DNA of 64,000 nucleotides from Sphaerimonospora mesophila NBRC 14179 = JCM 3151 (GCA_001552515.1 BCRI01000017.1:1-64000); one strand, 5' to 3'; shown: positions 7,424 to 18,942, numbered from the stretch's first letter. Numbers and translations are program-made. Notes: generated by a model from the letters alone, not told the origin.

Positions 7424-10237
7424 ATGCGTTTAAGGCGGCGCAGTGCGCCATTCGTCGCCACCGCCACCGCCGCGGTCGTGGCGATGACCGGGCTGGTCTC
7501 CGTACCCGCGGCGGCGGCCGAAGAATTCACCCCGTTCATCAGCGAGATCCACTACGACAACGTCGGCGCCGACCAGGGCGAGGCGGTGGAGATCGAGGCA
7601 CCGGCCGGTTTCGATCTGACCGGCTGGAAGATCGTCCGCTATAACGGCAACGTGGCCGACGCGGCCGTCGTCTACACGTCGCCGGGCACGATCAACGGCA
7701 CCAGCGAGGACCTGTCCGGCAACGCGCCGGCCGCCGGAGTCGTGGTCGTCGAGTACGCCCAGAACGGCCTGCAGAACGGACCGCGGGACGGCATCGCCCT
7801 GGTCGATCCGGACGGGCAGGCCGTCGAGCTCATCTCCTACGACGGCGTGTTCACCGGGTCGAACGGTCCGGCCGCCGGGATGACCTCGACCGACATCGGC
7901 GTCAGGGAAGCCTCCGGCACGCCGGTCGGCCACTCTCTGCAGAAGATCGACGGGAAGTGGACGGGTCCGATCCCGAACACCCTCGGGTCACGCAACGGCT
8001 CCGGCGGCGGTCCAGGCCCAGACCCCGGCCATGTGCCGATCGCGGAGATCCAGGGCACCGGCGCCTCGTCGCCGTACGAGGGCAGGACCGTCACCACGTC
8101 CGGCGTCGTGACCGCGACCTATCCGACCGGTGGATTCAACGGCTACTACATCCAGGCCCCGGGCACGGGCGGGGACTCGGACATGAGCGGGCGCACCGCC
8201 TCAGACGCGATCTTCGTGTTCTCCTCCGGGGTCGCCGACCAGGTGCGGATCGGCGACCACGTCCGGGTCACCGGCAAGGTCAGCGAATACTTCGGGCTCA
8301 CCGAGATCACGGTCCCGGCGTCCGGCCTGACGATCCTCGACGAGCCGGCCGAGGCGGTCAAGCCCGTGCAGTTCGTCCTGCCCCGCGACGAGGTCACCCG
8401 GGAGAGGTTCGAGGGCATGCTCGTCCGGCCCACCGGCGCGTACACGGTCTCCGACACGTACGACCTCGGCGGATGGGGCGACAACGCGTTCGGGTCGATC
8501 ACCCTCGCAGCCGGGGACACGCCGCTGCGTCAGCCCACGGACGCCGCCCGCCCGGGAGCCGAGGCCGACGCGGTGGCGGCGGACAACCGGGCCCGCCGGG
8601 TGGTGCTCGACGACGGCCGGTCGGCTCGTACGCCCGGCAACGGTCAGGTTCCGTACCTCACCAGGACCACCCCCGTGCGCACCGGAGCCTCGGTCGTCTT
8701 CTCCGAAGCGATGATCTTCGACTACCGCAACGACGAGTGGAAGTTCCAGCCGACCGGGCCGCTGACCGGCGGGGCGTCGGACGCGGTGGCGTTCCGGAAC
8801 ACCCGCACCACGTCGCCCGAGCCGGTGGGCGGTGACGTGCGGCTCGCCACGTTCAACGTGCTGAACTACTTCACCACGCTCGGGGTGGATCTGCCGGGCT
8901 GCAGGGCCTACACCGACCGCGACGGCGACCCGATCTCGGTCAGCGGCGGCTGCGATGCCCGCGGAGCGTGGGACACGCAGAACCTCGAACGGCAGCAGGG
9001 CAAGATCGTCAAGGCGATCAACAGCCTCGACGCCGACGTGGTGGCGTTGGAGGAGATCGAGAACTCCGCCAAGTTCGGCAAGGACCGCGACGACGCGCTG
9101 TCCAAGCTGGTCGACGCGCTCAACGCCGACGCCGGTCCCGGCACCTGGGACTATGCGAGGTCGCCGGAGAAGCAGCCGGACCTGACGGACCAGGACGTCA
9201 TTCGCAACGCCTTCGTCTACCGTCCGGCAGCGGTCACGCCGGTGGGGTCCTCGACGATCCTCACCGACTCCCCCGCCTTCCACAACGCCCGTGAGCCGCT
9301 CGCCCAGCAGTTCGCCGCGGTCGGCAGCGGCAAACGCTTTCTCGTCATCACCAACCACTTCAAGTCCAAGGGGTGCGGCGGCACGACCGATCCGGGTGAC
9401 GGGCAAGGCTGCTGGACCCAGGACCGGGTGCAGCAGGCAGGGGCACTGGTCGACTTCGCCGATTCCCTGGTCGCGGAGACCGGGACGCGGGCGGTGTTCC
9501 TGCTCGGCGACTTCAACGCCTACACGCAGGAGGACCCGATGCGGGTTCTCTACGACGCGGGCTACACCGACCTGAACGCGGAGTTCGCGAAGGAGCACAC
9601 GTACGTCTTCGACGAGACGGTGGGCTCGCTCGACCATGTCCTCGGCAACGCCGCGGCACTCGCCTCCGTGCATGGCGTGGACGTGTGGAACATCAACTCC
9701 GTCGAGTCGGTGCTGACCGAATATTCGCGCTACAACTACTTCGCCGGCGACCTGTTCGAGCCGGCCACGCCGTACCGCTCCAGCGATCATGACCCGATCC
9801 TCGTCGGCGTGCGGACTCTGCCGGTCTGCACCAAGACCATCGGCGGCCGGCACAGCGGCCCGCTGACGGTCGGTTCGGGGATCACCTGCCTGGACGGTGC
9901 GACGGTGTCGGGTCCGGTGTCGGTACGGCCGGGGGCCGGTCTGTTCGTCACCGGATCGCGGGTCAGCGGGCAGATCAGCGCCTCGGGGGCAGGACAGGTG
10001 ACGCTGCTGGAGACGACGATCAGCGGGCCGATAACGATCTCCGGATCCGAAGAGGTGACACTGGACGGGCTGACCGTCAGCGGTCCGGTGCGCCTGGACG
10101 GCAACCGGGCGCCGATGGTCGCCGGCAACCGGATCAGCGGACCGCTGTCGTGCACCGGGAACTCCCCCGCGCCGATCAACAGTGATCGCCCGAACACGGT
10201 GTCCGGTCCCAGGACCGGACAGTGCTCGGGGCTATGA
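7424..10237 (+). CDS. secreted endonuclease (ExeM/NucH-like) with lamin-tail, OB-fold and EEP domains
   Basis: 937 aa from ATG 7424 (AGGGACAGG upstream). Order: signal peptide 1-32, starting MRLRRRSAPF like the preceding gene; lamin-tail domain ~35-180 (ISEIHYDN, GFDLTGWKIVRYNG); OB-fold nucleic-acid-binding region ~205-400 (IAEIQGTGASSPYEG); endonuclease/exonuclease/phosphatase domain ~468-790 with ATFNVLNYF, ALEEIENS, HFKSKG, GDFNAY and SDHDPI, carrying the metal-binding and catalytic residues; then the TVSGPV-repeat module ~800-937, ending TVSGPRTGQCSGL. The family degrades extracellular DNA. Together with the nucleotidase it would release nucleosides and phosphate. The very similar last 140 codons of the two genes suggest duplication or gene conversion. 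Confidence 0.9.
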   Translation: MRLRRRSAPFVATATAAVVAMTGLVSVPAAAAEEFTPFISEIHYDNVGADQGEAVEIEAPAGFDLTGWKIVRYNGNVADAAVVYTSPGTINGTSEDLSGNAPAAGVVVVEYAQNGLQNGPRDGIALVDPDGQAVELISYDGVFTGSNGPAAGMTSTDIGVREASGTPVGHSLQKIDGKWTGPIPNTLGSRNGSGGGPGPDPGHVPIAEIQGTGASSPYEGRTVTTSGVVTATYPTGGFNGYYIQAPGTGGDSDMSGRTASDAIFVFSSGVADQVRIGDHVRVTGKVSEYFGLTEITVPASGLTILDEPAEAVKPVQFVLPRDEVTRERFEGMLVRPTGAYTVSDTYDLGGWGDNAFGSITLAAGDTPLRQPTDAARPGAEADAVAADNRARRVVLDDGRSARTPGNGQVPYLTRTTPVRTGASVVFSEAMIFDYRNDEWKFQPTGPLTGGASDAVAFRNTRTTSPEPVGGDVRLATFNVLNYFTTLGVDLPGCRAYTDRDGDPISVSGGCDARGAWDTQNLERQQGKIVKAINSLDADVVALEEIENSAKFGKDRDDALSKLVDALNADAGPGTWDYARSPEKQPDLTDQDVIRNAFVYRPAAVTPVGSSTILTDSPAFHNAREPLAQQFAAVGSGKRFLVITNHFKSKGCGGTTDPGDGQGCWTQDRVQQAGALVDFADSLVAETGTRAVFLLGDFNAYTQEDPMRVLYDAGYTDLNAEFAKEHTYVFDETVGSLDHVLGNAAALASVHGVDVWNINSVESVLTEYSRYNYFAGDLFEPATPYRSSDHDPILVGVRTLPVCTKTIGGRHSGPLTVGSGITCLDGATVSGPVSVRPGAGLFVTGSRVSGQISASGAGQVTLLETTISGPITISGSEEVTLDGLTVSGPVRLDGNRAPMVAGNRISGPLSCTGNSPAPINSDRPNTVSGPRTGQCSGL

Positions 10238-10253
10238 GCCGCTGACGGACGGT

Positions 10254-10289
10254 CGGCGGTGGCCGCCCCGCTGGTCTCGGCCACCGCCG
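10254..10289. terminator. bidirectional hairpin between convergent nuclease and ligA
   Basis: Perfect 11-bp stem CGGCGGTGGCC (10254-10264) / GGCCACCGCCG (10279-10289), placed between the stops of two convergent genes. Confidence 0.6.
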
Positions 10290-10305
10290 CCCGACCGCTC
10301 CTGGG

Positions 10306-12540
<2,235 letters not shown>

Positions 12541-12620
12541 TCAGCTGCCCAGATGGACGACCCAGGGAAAACGGTATCTCCGCCGACCGACATTCGACGC
12601 CGCGACCGCCCACAAGCGGT

Positions 12621-12656
12621 GCGGGAGCCGCACCGAGGACAGGGTGCGGCTCCCGC
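12621..12656 (-). terminator. hairpin downstream of the small secreted protein gene
   Basis: Perfect 14-bp inverted repeat GCGGGAGCCGCACC (12621-12634) / GGTGCGGCTCCCGC (12643-12656) with an 8-nt loop, between the secreted-protein gene and ligA, both on the minus strand. The rest of this 270-bp gap shows no gene. Confidence 0.6.
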
Positions 12657-12796
12657 TGATCGGTCCGCCGAAGGTCGCGCCAGACCACGCGGCACCTCGG
12701 CTCAAGAGCGATCCAGAAATACGGTAGACCGCTCCTAGCCGACTTTCATTCCGTTTTGTCCGGCCCCCTCGGCTCCGTGACCGGCCCGGCGGAGGG

Positions 12797-13282
12797 TCAC
12801 CTTCCGCCCTGGGCCCAGACCTGCCGCCACCGCGAGCACTTCCCGGTGATCCTCTTCGAGGTGCCCCGGCAGACCTGGGCGTTGGCGAGCAGTATGTATC
12901 CCGTGTTCACGCGGAACGCGCGCGGCTTGGAGTGCGAGCAGTTGCGGAACTTCGCGGTGCGGTACCTGCCGCGGTCCGTCAGCCACTTGACCTTGATCCA
13001 GGTGCACGTACGGGCCCCGCTTCTGTCGTAGAGATCGCCCGAGACGCGCATGCCCGACCTGCCGGACCTGACGTTGCCGATGGCCCAGCCTCTGGCGTCC
13101 GAGGACGCGAACGGCCCCCAGCGCCAGACGGAGGCGGCCGAGGCAGCGGAAGCGCTGGAAGTGGCGGAGGCGGTGGAAGCGGTGGACGCGGCCGAAGCGG
13201 CGGACGGGTAGGTGGCGACGAGTCCTGCGCCGAGAACCGTGGACAGAGCTGCGGTGAGCAGAAGGCGCGGAGCGCTTCGCAT
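12797..13282 (-). CDS. small secreted Cys-containing protein of unknown function
   Basis: 161 aa. N-terminal signal peptide (MRSAPRLLLTAALSTVLGAG, cleavage near SAASA), then a low-complexity Ala/Ser/Thr linker (~30-55) and a basic C-terminal domain of ~105 residues with four cysteines (TCTW, NCS, VCRG, KCSR) that could form two disulfides. The domain has GWAIGNVRSG and SGDLYDRSGARTC, a pattern of small beta-rich secreted proteins common in actinomycetes and without assigned function. It is monocistronic, between ligA and the MetE-like gene. Confidence 0.75.
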   Translation of the reverse strand: MRSAPRLLLTAALSTVLGAGLVATYPSAASAASTASTASATSSASAASAASVWRWGPFASSDARGWAIGNVRSGRSGMRVSGDLYDRSGARTCTWIKVKWLTDRGRYRTAKFRNCSHSKPRAFRVNTGYILLANAQVCRGTSKRITGKCSRWRQVWAQGGR

Positions 13283-13408
13283 GGATCTTCTCCTGAACTG
13301 TGGACTACCAGCACGTCAAGAGATAGGCGATCGCGCTTGCAGAACACTTACAGATGAGCCTGGCCCCCGGCGGCACAACCGCGTCGTCCGTCGCTCCCGA
13401 CCGTCATC

Positions 13409-14428
13409 TCACCCGTCAGCGGGGTCTTCGCGCAGCACCCGGGCGGCGTCCCGGCAGCGGGCTAACGCGGCACGCGCATAGCGCGGCGAGGCCCCGGCGA
13501 GCCCGCACGCGGGCGTGAGCACCACCTGCTCGGCGAGCCGCGCGGGGGTGAACCCGAGCCGGCGCCACAGCTCCAGCGCGGGCTTGGCCACCACACCGAC
13601 GTCGGGAAGCCTGCTGTCGGTCCCCGGCACGACTCCCAGGAAGAACGCGACGCCCGCCTCGATCGCCTCGCCGATCGCGTCCTCGTCCCGCCGCCGCAGC
13701 AGCGACGCGTCGAGCGAGATCCCACGCGCCCCGGCCGTACGGAGCACCTCGAACGGCACGTCCGGCGCGCAGCAGTGCACGATCGGGAAGACGCCGTCGC
13801 CCAGCGCGGAGAGCACCGCCCTGAGCCGCTCGCCCGCGATCACGGCCTCGACGGCCGGCAGCCGCCCGAATCCGGAGGCGGTCGGCACCGTGCCCGCCAG
13901 CGCTCCCGGCAGGCCGGGCTCGTCGAGCTGGACGACCACACGGGCTCCCGGGACCCGCCGTCGCACCTGCGCCACGTGCCCGGCGATCCCCTCGGCGAGC
14001 GACTCGGTCAGGTCCCGTACGGCTCCCGCGTCGGCGAGGGCCTTGTCACCGTGCCGCAGCTCGACGGCCCCGGCCAGGGTCCACGGGCCGCACGCCTGGA
14101 TCTTCAGCGGGCCCGCGTATCCCTGGGCGACCTCCTCCAGCCCGTCGAGGTCGCGGGCGAGGTGGTCGCGGGCGCGCTTGAGGTCGCGGCCGACCCCGTC
14201 GGTGAACCGCCACCCCGACGGCTGCACCTCCACCGGCAGCTCGACCAGCAGCGAAGCGCTCCTGCCGATCATGTCGGCGCCGACGCCCCGGCCGGGCAGC
14301 TCCGGCAGATACGGCATCGGCAGCTCGCCGAAGGCCGTACGGAGGGCCTCCATGTGGGCCTCGCGGTCGTCGCCCGGATGCGAGCCCACGCCGGTGGCCG
14401 TGGCCTCCTCCCATGGATAATCCTGCAC
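13409..14428 (-). CDS. MetE-like (cobalamin-independent methionine synthase C-terminal fold) protein
   Basis: 339 aa TIM-barrel protein of the UROD/MetE-like superfamily, about half the length of true MetE. The N-terminal GVGSHPGDD loop, the zinc-ligand segment IVHCCAPD and the second cysteine in LTPACGLAG match the C-terminal catalytic half of methionine synthase; the usual N-terminal half is absent. It probably transfers a methyl group to a thiol, but the methyl donor is not known. The start GTG 14428 has no ribosome site; TAAGCT lies six bases upstream on the same strand, so the transcript is predicted to be leaderless. The gene is divergent from the MBL gene. Confidence 0.82.
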   Translation of the reverse strand: MQDYPWEEATATGVGSHPGDDREAHMEALRTAFGELPMPYLPELPGRGVGADMIGRSASLLVELPVEVQPSGWRFTDGVGRDLKRARDHLARDLDGLEEVAQGYAGPLKIQACGPWTLAGAVELRHGDKALADAGAVRDLTESLAEGIAGHVAQVRRRVPGARVVVQLDEPGLPGALAGTVPTASGFGRLPAVEAVIAGERLRAVLSALGDGVFPIVHCCAPDVPFEVLRTAGARGISLDASLLRRRDEDAIGEAIEAGVAFFLGVVPGTDSRLPDVGVVAKPALELWRRLGFTPARLAEQVVLTPACGLAGASPRYARAALARCRDAARVLREDPADG

Positions 14429-14433
14429 GGCAC

Positions 14434-14440
14434 TAGCTTA
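14434..14440. promoter_or_regulatory. bidirectional -10 element for two divergent leaderless genes
   Basis: TAGCTTA reads as TAGCTT on the plus strand (14434-14439) and as TAAGCT on the minus strand (14440-14435); both fit the TANNNT -10 consensus. The plus start ATG 14447 lies 7 nt beyond it and the minus start GTG 14428 lies 6 nt beyond it. Neither gene has a Shine-Dalgarno site and only 18 bp separate the two start codons. Confidence 0.6.
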
Positions 14441-14446
14441 GGCACT

Positions 14447-15079
14447 ATGAGACTCACCAAACTCGGGCACGCGTGCTGGCGGCTGCAGAAGGACGGTTCG
14501 ACCCTGGTGATCGACCCGGGATCGTTCAGCGGGGAGGGGCTGCTCGACGAGGCGAGCGCCGTACTGATCACCCACGAGCATTTCGACCATGTGGACGCCG
14601 AGCTGCTGCGCAAGGCGGTCCCGGACCTGGAGATCTTCACCTGTCGGTCGGTGGCCGATCAGCTCGGCGAGATCCCGGCGAAGATACAGGTGGTTCGGGA
14701 CGGCGATGCCTTCACGACGGCGGGGTTCGGGGTGAAGGTGGTCGGCGAATGGCACGCGCTCAACCATCCGGACGTGCCGGTCGTGCAGAACGTCGGTTTC
14801 CTGGTGGACGAGGAGGTCTTCTACCCCGGTGACGCGTTCACCCCGCCCGGCGTCGAGGTGCCCACGCTGCTGGTGCCGACGAACGCGCCGTGGATGAAGA
14901 CGACCGACATGGTCGCCTACCTCCGCGAGGTCCGCCCGCAGCGGGCCTACAGCACGCACGACGGCCTGCTCAACGAGGTCGGGCTGAAGGTCGTCGACAA
15001 CTGGATCGGCATGGAGGCCGACCGTCAGAAGGCCGACTTCCGCCGCATCCCGGTCGGCGAGTCCGTCGAGGTGCCCTAG
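14447..15079 (+). CDS. MBL-fold metallo-hydrolase
   Basis: 210 aa beta-lactamase-fold hydrolase of the UlaG/small MBL group. The metal motif THEHFDHVD (about residues 43-51), the histidine in GEWHALNHPD, the aspartate in YPGDAFT and the last histidine in YSTHDGLL supply the binuclear metal site. Substrates of this group vary (phosphodiesters, lactones), so none is assigned. ATG 14447 is chosen because a -10 (TAGCTT) lies 7 nt upstream and the protein begins with the family's MRLTKLGHACW. The gene is convergent with mnmA. Confidence 0.88.
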   Translation: MRLTKLGHACWRLQKDGSTLVIDPGSFSGEGLLDEASAVLITHEHFDHVDAELLRKAVPDLEIFTCRSVADQLGEIPAKIQVVRDGDAFTTAGFGVKVVGEWHALNHPDVPVVQNVGFLVDEEVFYPGDAFTPPGVEVPTLLVPTNAPWMKTTDMVAYLREVRPQRAYSTHDGLLNEVGLKVVDNWIGMEADRQKADFRRIPVGESVEVP

Positions 15080-15229
15080 AGCATCGGTCAGGTGTCGTCA
15101 CCGCTGCCGCGGCTCCGGTCACTGCGCCGGGAGGAAGCTCCGGTCCGCTGCGAACCCGCCGGCCGCGGGCTTCCCGTGCGGTCCTCGCTCCCTCCTGTTC
15201 CGCTCCCTGCCCCCGGATGGCAGCTACCT

Positions 15230-15249
15230 GATCGACTCTCTAGTCGATC
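15230..15249. terminator. hairpin at the MBL/mnmA convergent junction
   Basis: Perfect 8-bp stem GATCGACT-CTCT-AGTCGATC, 10 bp beyond the mnmA stop. Probably ends mnmA transcription and perhaps that of the MBL gene too. Confidence 0.5.
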
Positions 15250-15259
15250 GGCCGGTCCG

Positions 15260-16378
15260 TCAGGCGGCCGAGGCGATCGTGGCCGACCCGATGACCACGT
15301 CGCCGTCGTAGAGAACGGCACCCTGGCCGGGGGCGATGCCCGTGGCCGGGGTGTCGAGCTCGATGTGCAGCTCGCCGCCCGACAACTGGGCGCGGCAGCC
15401 GTACACCTCGCCGTGGGCGCGCAGCTGCACGGCACAGACGATCGGCTCGTACGGCTCGGGCAGCGGGCCGTTCCAGACCGGCCGCCCGCCCACGATGATC
15501 CGCACCTGGAGGGAGTCGCGCGGCCCGACCGTGACCGTGTTGGACACCGGTTCGATCGACAGCACATAGCGCGGCCGTCCGTCGGCGGCCGGGTGATCGA
15601 TGTGCAGGCCCTTGCGCTGGCCGATGGTGAAGCCGTACGCACCCTGGTGGTTGCCGACGACCCGGCCGGTCAGCGCGTCGACGATCGGCCCGTCCGCGGC
15701 TCCGAGGCGCTCGGCGAGGAACGCCTGGGTGTCGCCGTCGGCGATGAAGCAGATGTCGTGGCTGTCCGGCTTGTCCGCCACGGACAGCCCACGCCGGGCG
15801 GCCTCGGCCCGCACCTGTGCCTTGGTCGAGTCGCCGAGCGGGAAGATCGCGTGGGCGAGCTGCTCACGGGTGAGCACGCCCAGCACGTACGACTGGTCCT
15901 TGCCCTCGTCGACGCTGCGCCGCAGCACGCCGTCGACGAGCCGCGCATGGTGGCCGGTGGCGACCGCGTCGAAGCCCAGTGCGAGGGCCCGGTCGAGCAC
16001 GGCCTCGAACTTGATCTTCTCGTTGCAGCGCAGGCACGGGTTGGGGGTGCGGCCCGCCGCGTACTCGTTGACGAAGTCCTCGACCACGTCGCGGTGGAAC
16101 CGTTCCGCCATGTCCCACACATAGAAGGGAATGCCGATCACGTCGGCGGCGCGCCGGGCGTCGCGGGCGTCCTCGAGGGTGCAGCAGCCGCGCGCGCCGG
16201 TCCGGTACGACTGGGGGTTGGACGAGAGCGCCAGGTGGACGCCGGTGACGTCGTGGCCGGCCTCGGCGATCCGGGCGGCGGCCACGGCGGAGTCCACCCC
16301 GCCCGACATGGCCGCGAGCACGCGCAGCCGGCGACCGGGCCGGCCGGCGCCAATGGGGTCCCCTGTGGTGTGAGCCAT
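15260..16378 (-). CDS. mnmA: tRNA-specific 2-thiouridylase
   Basis: 372 aa. MnmA uses ATP and persulfide sulfur to make s2U at the wobble base of tRNA Lys, Glu and Gln. The PP-loop SGGVDS lies near residue 25; the catalytic cysteine pair fits PNPCLRCN and a cysteine in the substrate-induced loop (DSHDICFI); GHHARL and the C-terminal beta-barrel region follow. A CC pair ([10 protein letters not shown]) seen here is common in actinobacterial MnmA. It lies downstream of the cysteine desulfurase (17785-18942), its probable sulfur donor, but the opposite-strand DUF695 gene sits between them, so the two need separate promoters. Confidence 0.96.
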   Translation of the reverse strand: MAHTTGDPIGAGRPGRRLRVLAAMSGGVDSAVAAARIAEAGHDVTGVHLALSSNPQSYRTGARGCCTLEDARDARRAADVIGIPFYVWDMAERFHRDVVEDFVNEYAAGRTPNPCLRCNEKIKFEAVLDRALALGFDAVATGHHARLVDGVLRRSVDEGKDQSYVLGVLTREQLAHAIFPLGDSTKAQVRAEAARRGLSVADKPDSHDICFIADGDTQAFLAERLGAADGPIVDALTGRVVGNHQGAYGFTIGQRKGLHIDHPAADGRPRYVLSIEPVSNTVTVGPRDSLQVRIIVGGRPVWNGPLPEPYEPIVCAVQLRAHGEVYGCRAQLSGGELHIELDTPATGIAPGQGAVLYDGDVVIGSATIASAA

Positions 16379-16450
16379 AGCGTTTCGAGATTACCTCCGC
16401 GGCGGGCCCACGTTGGCATCGGCGGTGTGGAGCTGGGAGGATGCGGGGTC

Positions 16451-17491
16451 ATGCGATTGTTCGGGCGCGAGAACACGCCGGCCGATGCGGCCAAGGCCAT
16501 GGCGGATTTCTGGACCTGGTGGGCGCAGGCCCGCCCGGAGATCGACGCGCAGGTCGAGGCGGGGAACGCCGAGGCGCTCGCGGAGGCGCTCGAATCGGCC
16601 GTCAACGCCATGCACCCGTCCCTGGTGTGGGAGATCGCACCGGGCGGCACGGCACAGTACGCGCTGGTCGTCAGCGCGTGCAACGACCCCGAGCTGCGGT
16701 CGTTCACCCACCGGTGGGCGCTTGCCGCGCCGCCCGCCGACGAGCTGTGGGAGTTCCACCCGTCCAGGCAGGCCAAGCCGCAGGCGGCGGAGCTGTCCGT
16801 CGAGGTCGAGGGCCGGGAGTTCGACCTGAACCGGCTGGTGGTGGCCGTACAGGCGCCACCGAACGCCCCCCGCGCCGAGGTTTCCGTCTTCCATCCGATA
16901 TTTCCAGACCTGGAGGACGAGGCCCGGATGGACGCCTCGCTCATGGCGCTCGACTGGCTGCTGGGCGAGGACGACGTGGCCCGCTGGGTGGGCGAGATCG
17001 TCCCGGCGGAGTTCGAGCCGATCGACGCGTTCCCCGCGATCCACCTGCCCGGTGTGATCGCCGACCTGGCGAAGGGCTTCGCGGACGAGCAGTGGATGCT
17101 GATGGAGGGCAAGACCGCCACCGGCAGCCGGGTGACCGCTTTCGCCCGCTATCCGCTCCGGCCCGTCGACCATCCGCTCAACGACCAGCACATCGCGATC
17201 GGCCTGCCGTACCGGAACTCCGACTCCGACGGGCAGCCCTCGGGCGAGTCTCTCGACGCGCTGCGCGACTTCGAGGAGCGGCTCACCGGCCTGCTCGGCA
17301 CGCTCGGCACGGCCGTGCTCGCCGCGCACATGAGCGCCGACGGCGTGCGGACCCTGCACGTGTACGCCGATCCGAAGGGCGAGGCGGCGAGCGCGATCAA
17401 CGATCTCGCCGCGACCTGGAAGGAGGGCAAGGCCGAGGTCGAGGTGGCCGACGACCCCTCCTGGAGCGAGGTCGCCCACTTCCTCACCTGA
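16451..17491 (+). CDS. DUF695-type protein of unknown function
   Basis: 346 aa, cytosolic (no signal or membrane segment), acidic. It begins FWTWWAQARPEIDAQVEAGN and contains HPSLVWEIAPG and two alpha/beta halves; the C-terminal half (from ~residue 215, WMLMEGKTATGSRVTAFARY) matches the DUF695 pattern. GGGAGG about 10 bases upstream supports ATG 16451. It reads against the desulfurase and mnmA genes that flank it, interrupting what is otherwise an adjacent sulfur-relay pair. No function can be assigned. Confidence 0.75.
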   Translation: MRLFGRENTPADAAKAMADFWTWWAQARPEIDAQVEAGNAEALAEALESAVNAMHPSLVWEIAPGGTAQYALVVSACNDPELRSFTHRWALAAPPADELWEFHPSRQAKPQAAELSVEVEGREFDLNRLVVAVQAPPNAPRAEVSVFHPIFPDLEDEARMDASLMALDWLLGEDDVARWVGEIVPAEFEPIDAFPAIHLPGVIADLAKGFADEQWMLMEGKTATGSRVTAFARYPLRPVDHPLNDQHIAIGLPYRNSDSDGQPSGESLDALRDFEERLTGLLGTLGTAVLAAHMSADGVRTLHVYADPKGEAASAINDLAATWKEGKAEVEVADDPSWSEVAHFLT

Positions 17492-17521
17492 GGGGCGAAG
17501 GCGCGAGCCCACCCCTCCCCC

Positions 17522-17768
17522 GTGATCTTGCGATTTCTCGCAGAAACCAGCGGCTAGCTGCGGCGACACCTCCAGTGATCTTGCAGAAATTCTGTGGATG
17601 GCCGTGCGACCTGGGATTTCAAAGTTCGTGATCTTGCAGTCCGCCGCAAACCGCAAGATCACGGACCCTGTTTCCGCAGCTCAAGCACGATCCGTGCGAG
17701 TTTCTACAAGATCACAAAAGGCGTTCTCGCAGGTAAAGCGGGACGGGTGCGAGAAACTGCAAGATCAC
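17522..17768. repeat. dispersed palindromic repeat cluster 1 (GTGATCTTGC family)
   Basis: Six half-copies of a motif pairing GTGATCTTGC with CTCGCA or its complement: forward at 17522, 17575 and 17628, inverse ending at 17662, 17715 and 17768. The pair 17628-17637/17653-17662 is a perfect 10-bp inverted repeat. It fills the gap between the convergent DUF695 and desulfurase genes. A second cluster lies at 60044-60219, and 20 bases (GCGAGAAACTGCAAGATCAC) are identical in both. Confidence 0.8.
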
Positions 17769-17784
17769 CGCGGGAGGGTCGGCA

Positions 17785-18942
17785 TCAGATGAGGATGCCG
17801 GCACGTCTTGCCCGTTCGACGACGTGGCCGATGACCTCGGCCACGCGGTCGACGTCCGCCTTCGTCGAGGTGTGACCGAGCGAGAAGCGCAGCGAACCGC
17901 GGGCGCGGACACCGTCCTGTCCCATCGCGAGCAGCACGTGTGACGGCTGGGCCACGCCCGCCGAGCAGGCGGAGCCGGTGGAGCATTCCACGCCTTTGGC
18001 GTCGAGGAGCATGAGCAGCGCGTCACCCTCGCAGCCGGGGAAGGAGAAGTGGGCGTTCCCGGGCAGCCGATCGACCGGATCGCCGTTCAGCACCACGTCG
18101 GGCACGGCCTGCCGGACACGCTCGATCAGGTCGTCGCGCAGTGTCGACAGCCGTTCCGCGGTGACGGCCCGGCTCTCGACCGCGGCCTCTACGGCCGCAG
18201 CGAACCCGGCGATCGCCGGGGCGTCGAGCGTCCCGGAACGCACGTCGCGCTCCTGACCTCCGCCGTGCAGTACGGGCACCGGGTCGGCGCCCCGGGCCAG
18301 CAGCAGCGCGCCGACGCCCATCGGCCCGCCCACCTTGTGGCCGGAGACCGTCATCGCGTCTACGCCCGACTCGGCGAACCCGACCGGAAGCTGGCCGACG
18401 GCCTGCACCGCATCGGTGTGGAACGGGACCCCGTGCTCGTGGGCGATGGCGGCGAGGACGCGGATCGGCTGTACGGTCCCGACCTCGTTGTTGGCCCACA
18501 TGACGCTGACCAGGGCCACGTCGTCGGGGTCGCGCTCGATGGCCGCACGCAGCGTGTCGGGATGCACCCGCCCGTGCTCGTCGACCTCGAGCAGTTCGAC
18601 GATCGCACCGTGCCGGTCGGCCAGCCACCGGGCGGGGTCGAGGGCGGCGTGGTGTTCGACCGCGCTGATCAGGATGCGTCGGCGTTCGCGTGCCCAGAAC
18701 AGCCCTTTGATGGCCAGATTGTCGGCCTCTGTGCCGCCGGCGGTGAACACGACCTCGCTCGGGCGGGCGCCCAGCGCGCTCGCGATCGTCTCACGTGACT
18801 CCTCCACCACGCGGCGGGCGCGACGGCCGGCGGCATGCAGGGACGACGGATTGCCCACCTGTCCCAGCTGCGCTGTCATGGCCTCGATCGCCTCAGGAAG
18901 CATCGGCGTGGTCGAGGCATGGTCAAGATATGCGGTTCCCAC
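17785..18942 (-). CDS. cysteine desulfurase (IscS/NifS family)
   Basis: 385 aa PLP enzyme that removes sulfur from cysteine as an enzyme-bound persulfide. [11 protein letters not shown] at the N-terminus, [10 protein letters not shown], the PLP lysine in SGHKVGG (K203) and the persulfide cysteine in STGSACSAG (C326) are present. The short loop around C326 and the overall length fit the group encoded beside mnmA in actinobacteria, so sulfur delivery to tRNA thiolation is the likeliest role. The start ATG 18942 is the family start ([10 protein letters not shown]). Confidence 0.93.
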   Translation of the reverse strand: MGTAYLDHASTTPMLPEAIEAMTAQLGQVGNPSSLHAAGRRARRVVEESRETIASALGARPSEVVFTAGGTEADNLAIKGLFWARERRRILISAVEHHAALDPARWLADRHGAIVELLEVDEHGRVHPDTLRAAIERDPDDVALVSVMWANNEVGTVQPIRVLAAIAHEHGVPFHTDAVQAVGQLPVGFAESGVDAMTVSGHKVGGPMGVGALLLARGADPVPVLHGGGQERDVRSGTLDAPAIAGFAAAVEAAVESRAVTAERLSTLRDDLIERVRQAVPDVVLNGDPVDRLPGNAHFSFPGCEGDALLMLLDAKGVECSTGSACSAGVAQPSHVLLAMGQDGVRARGSLRFSLGHTSTKADVDRVAEVIGHVVERARRAGILI

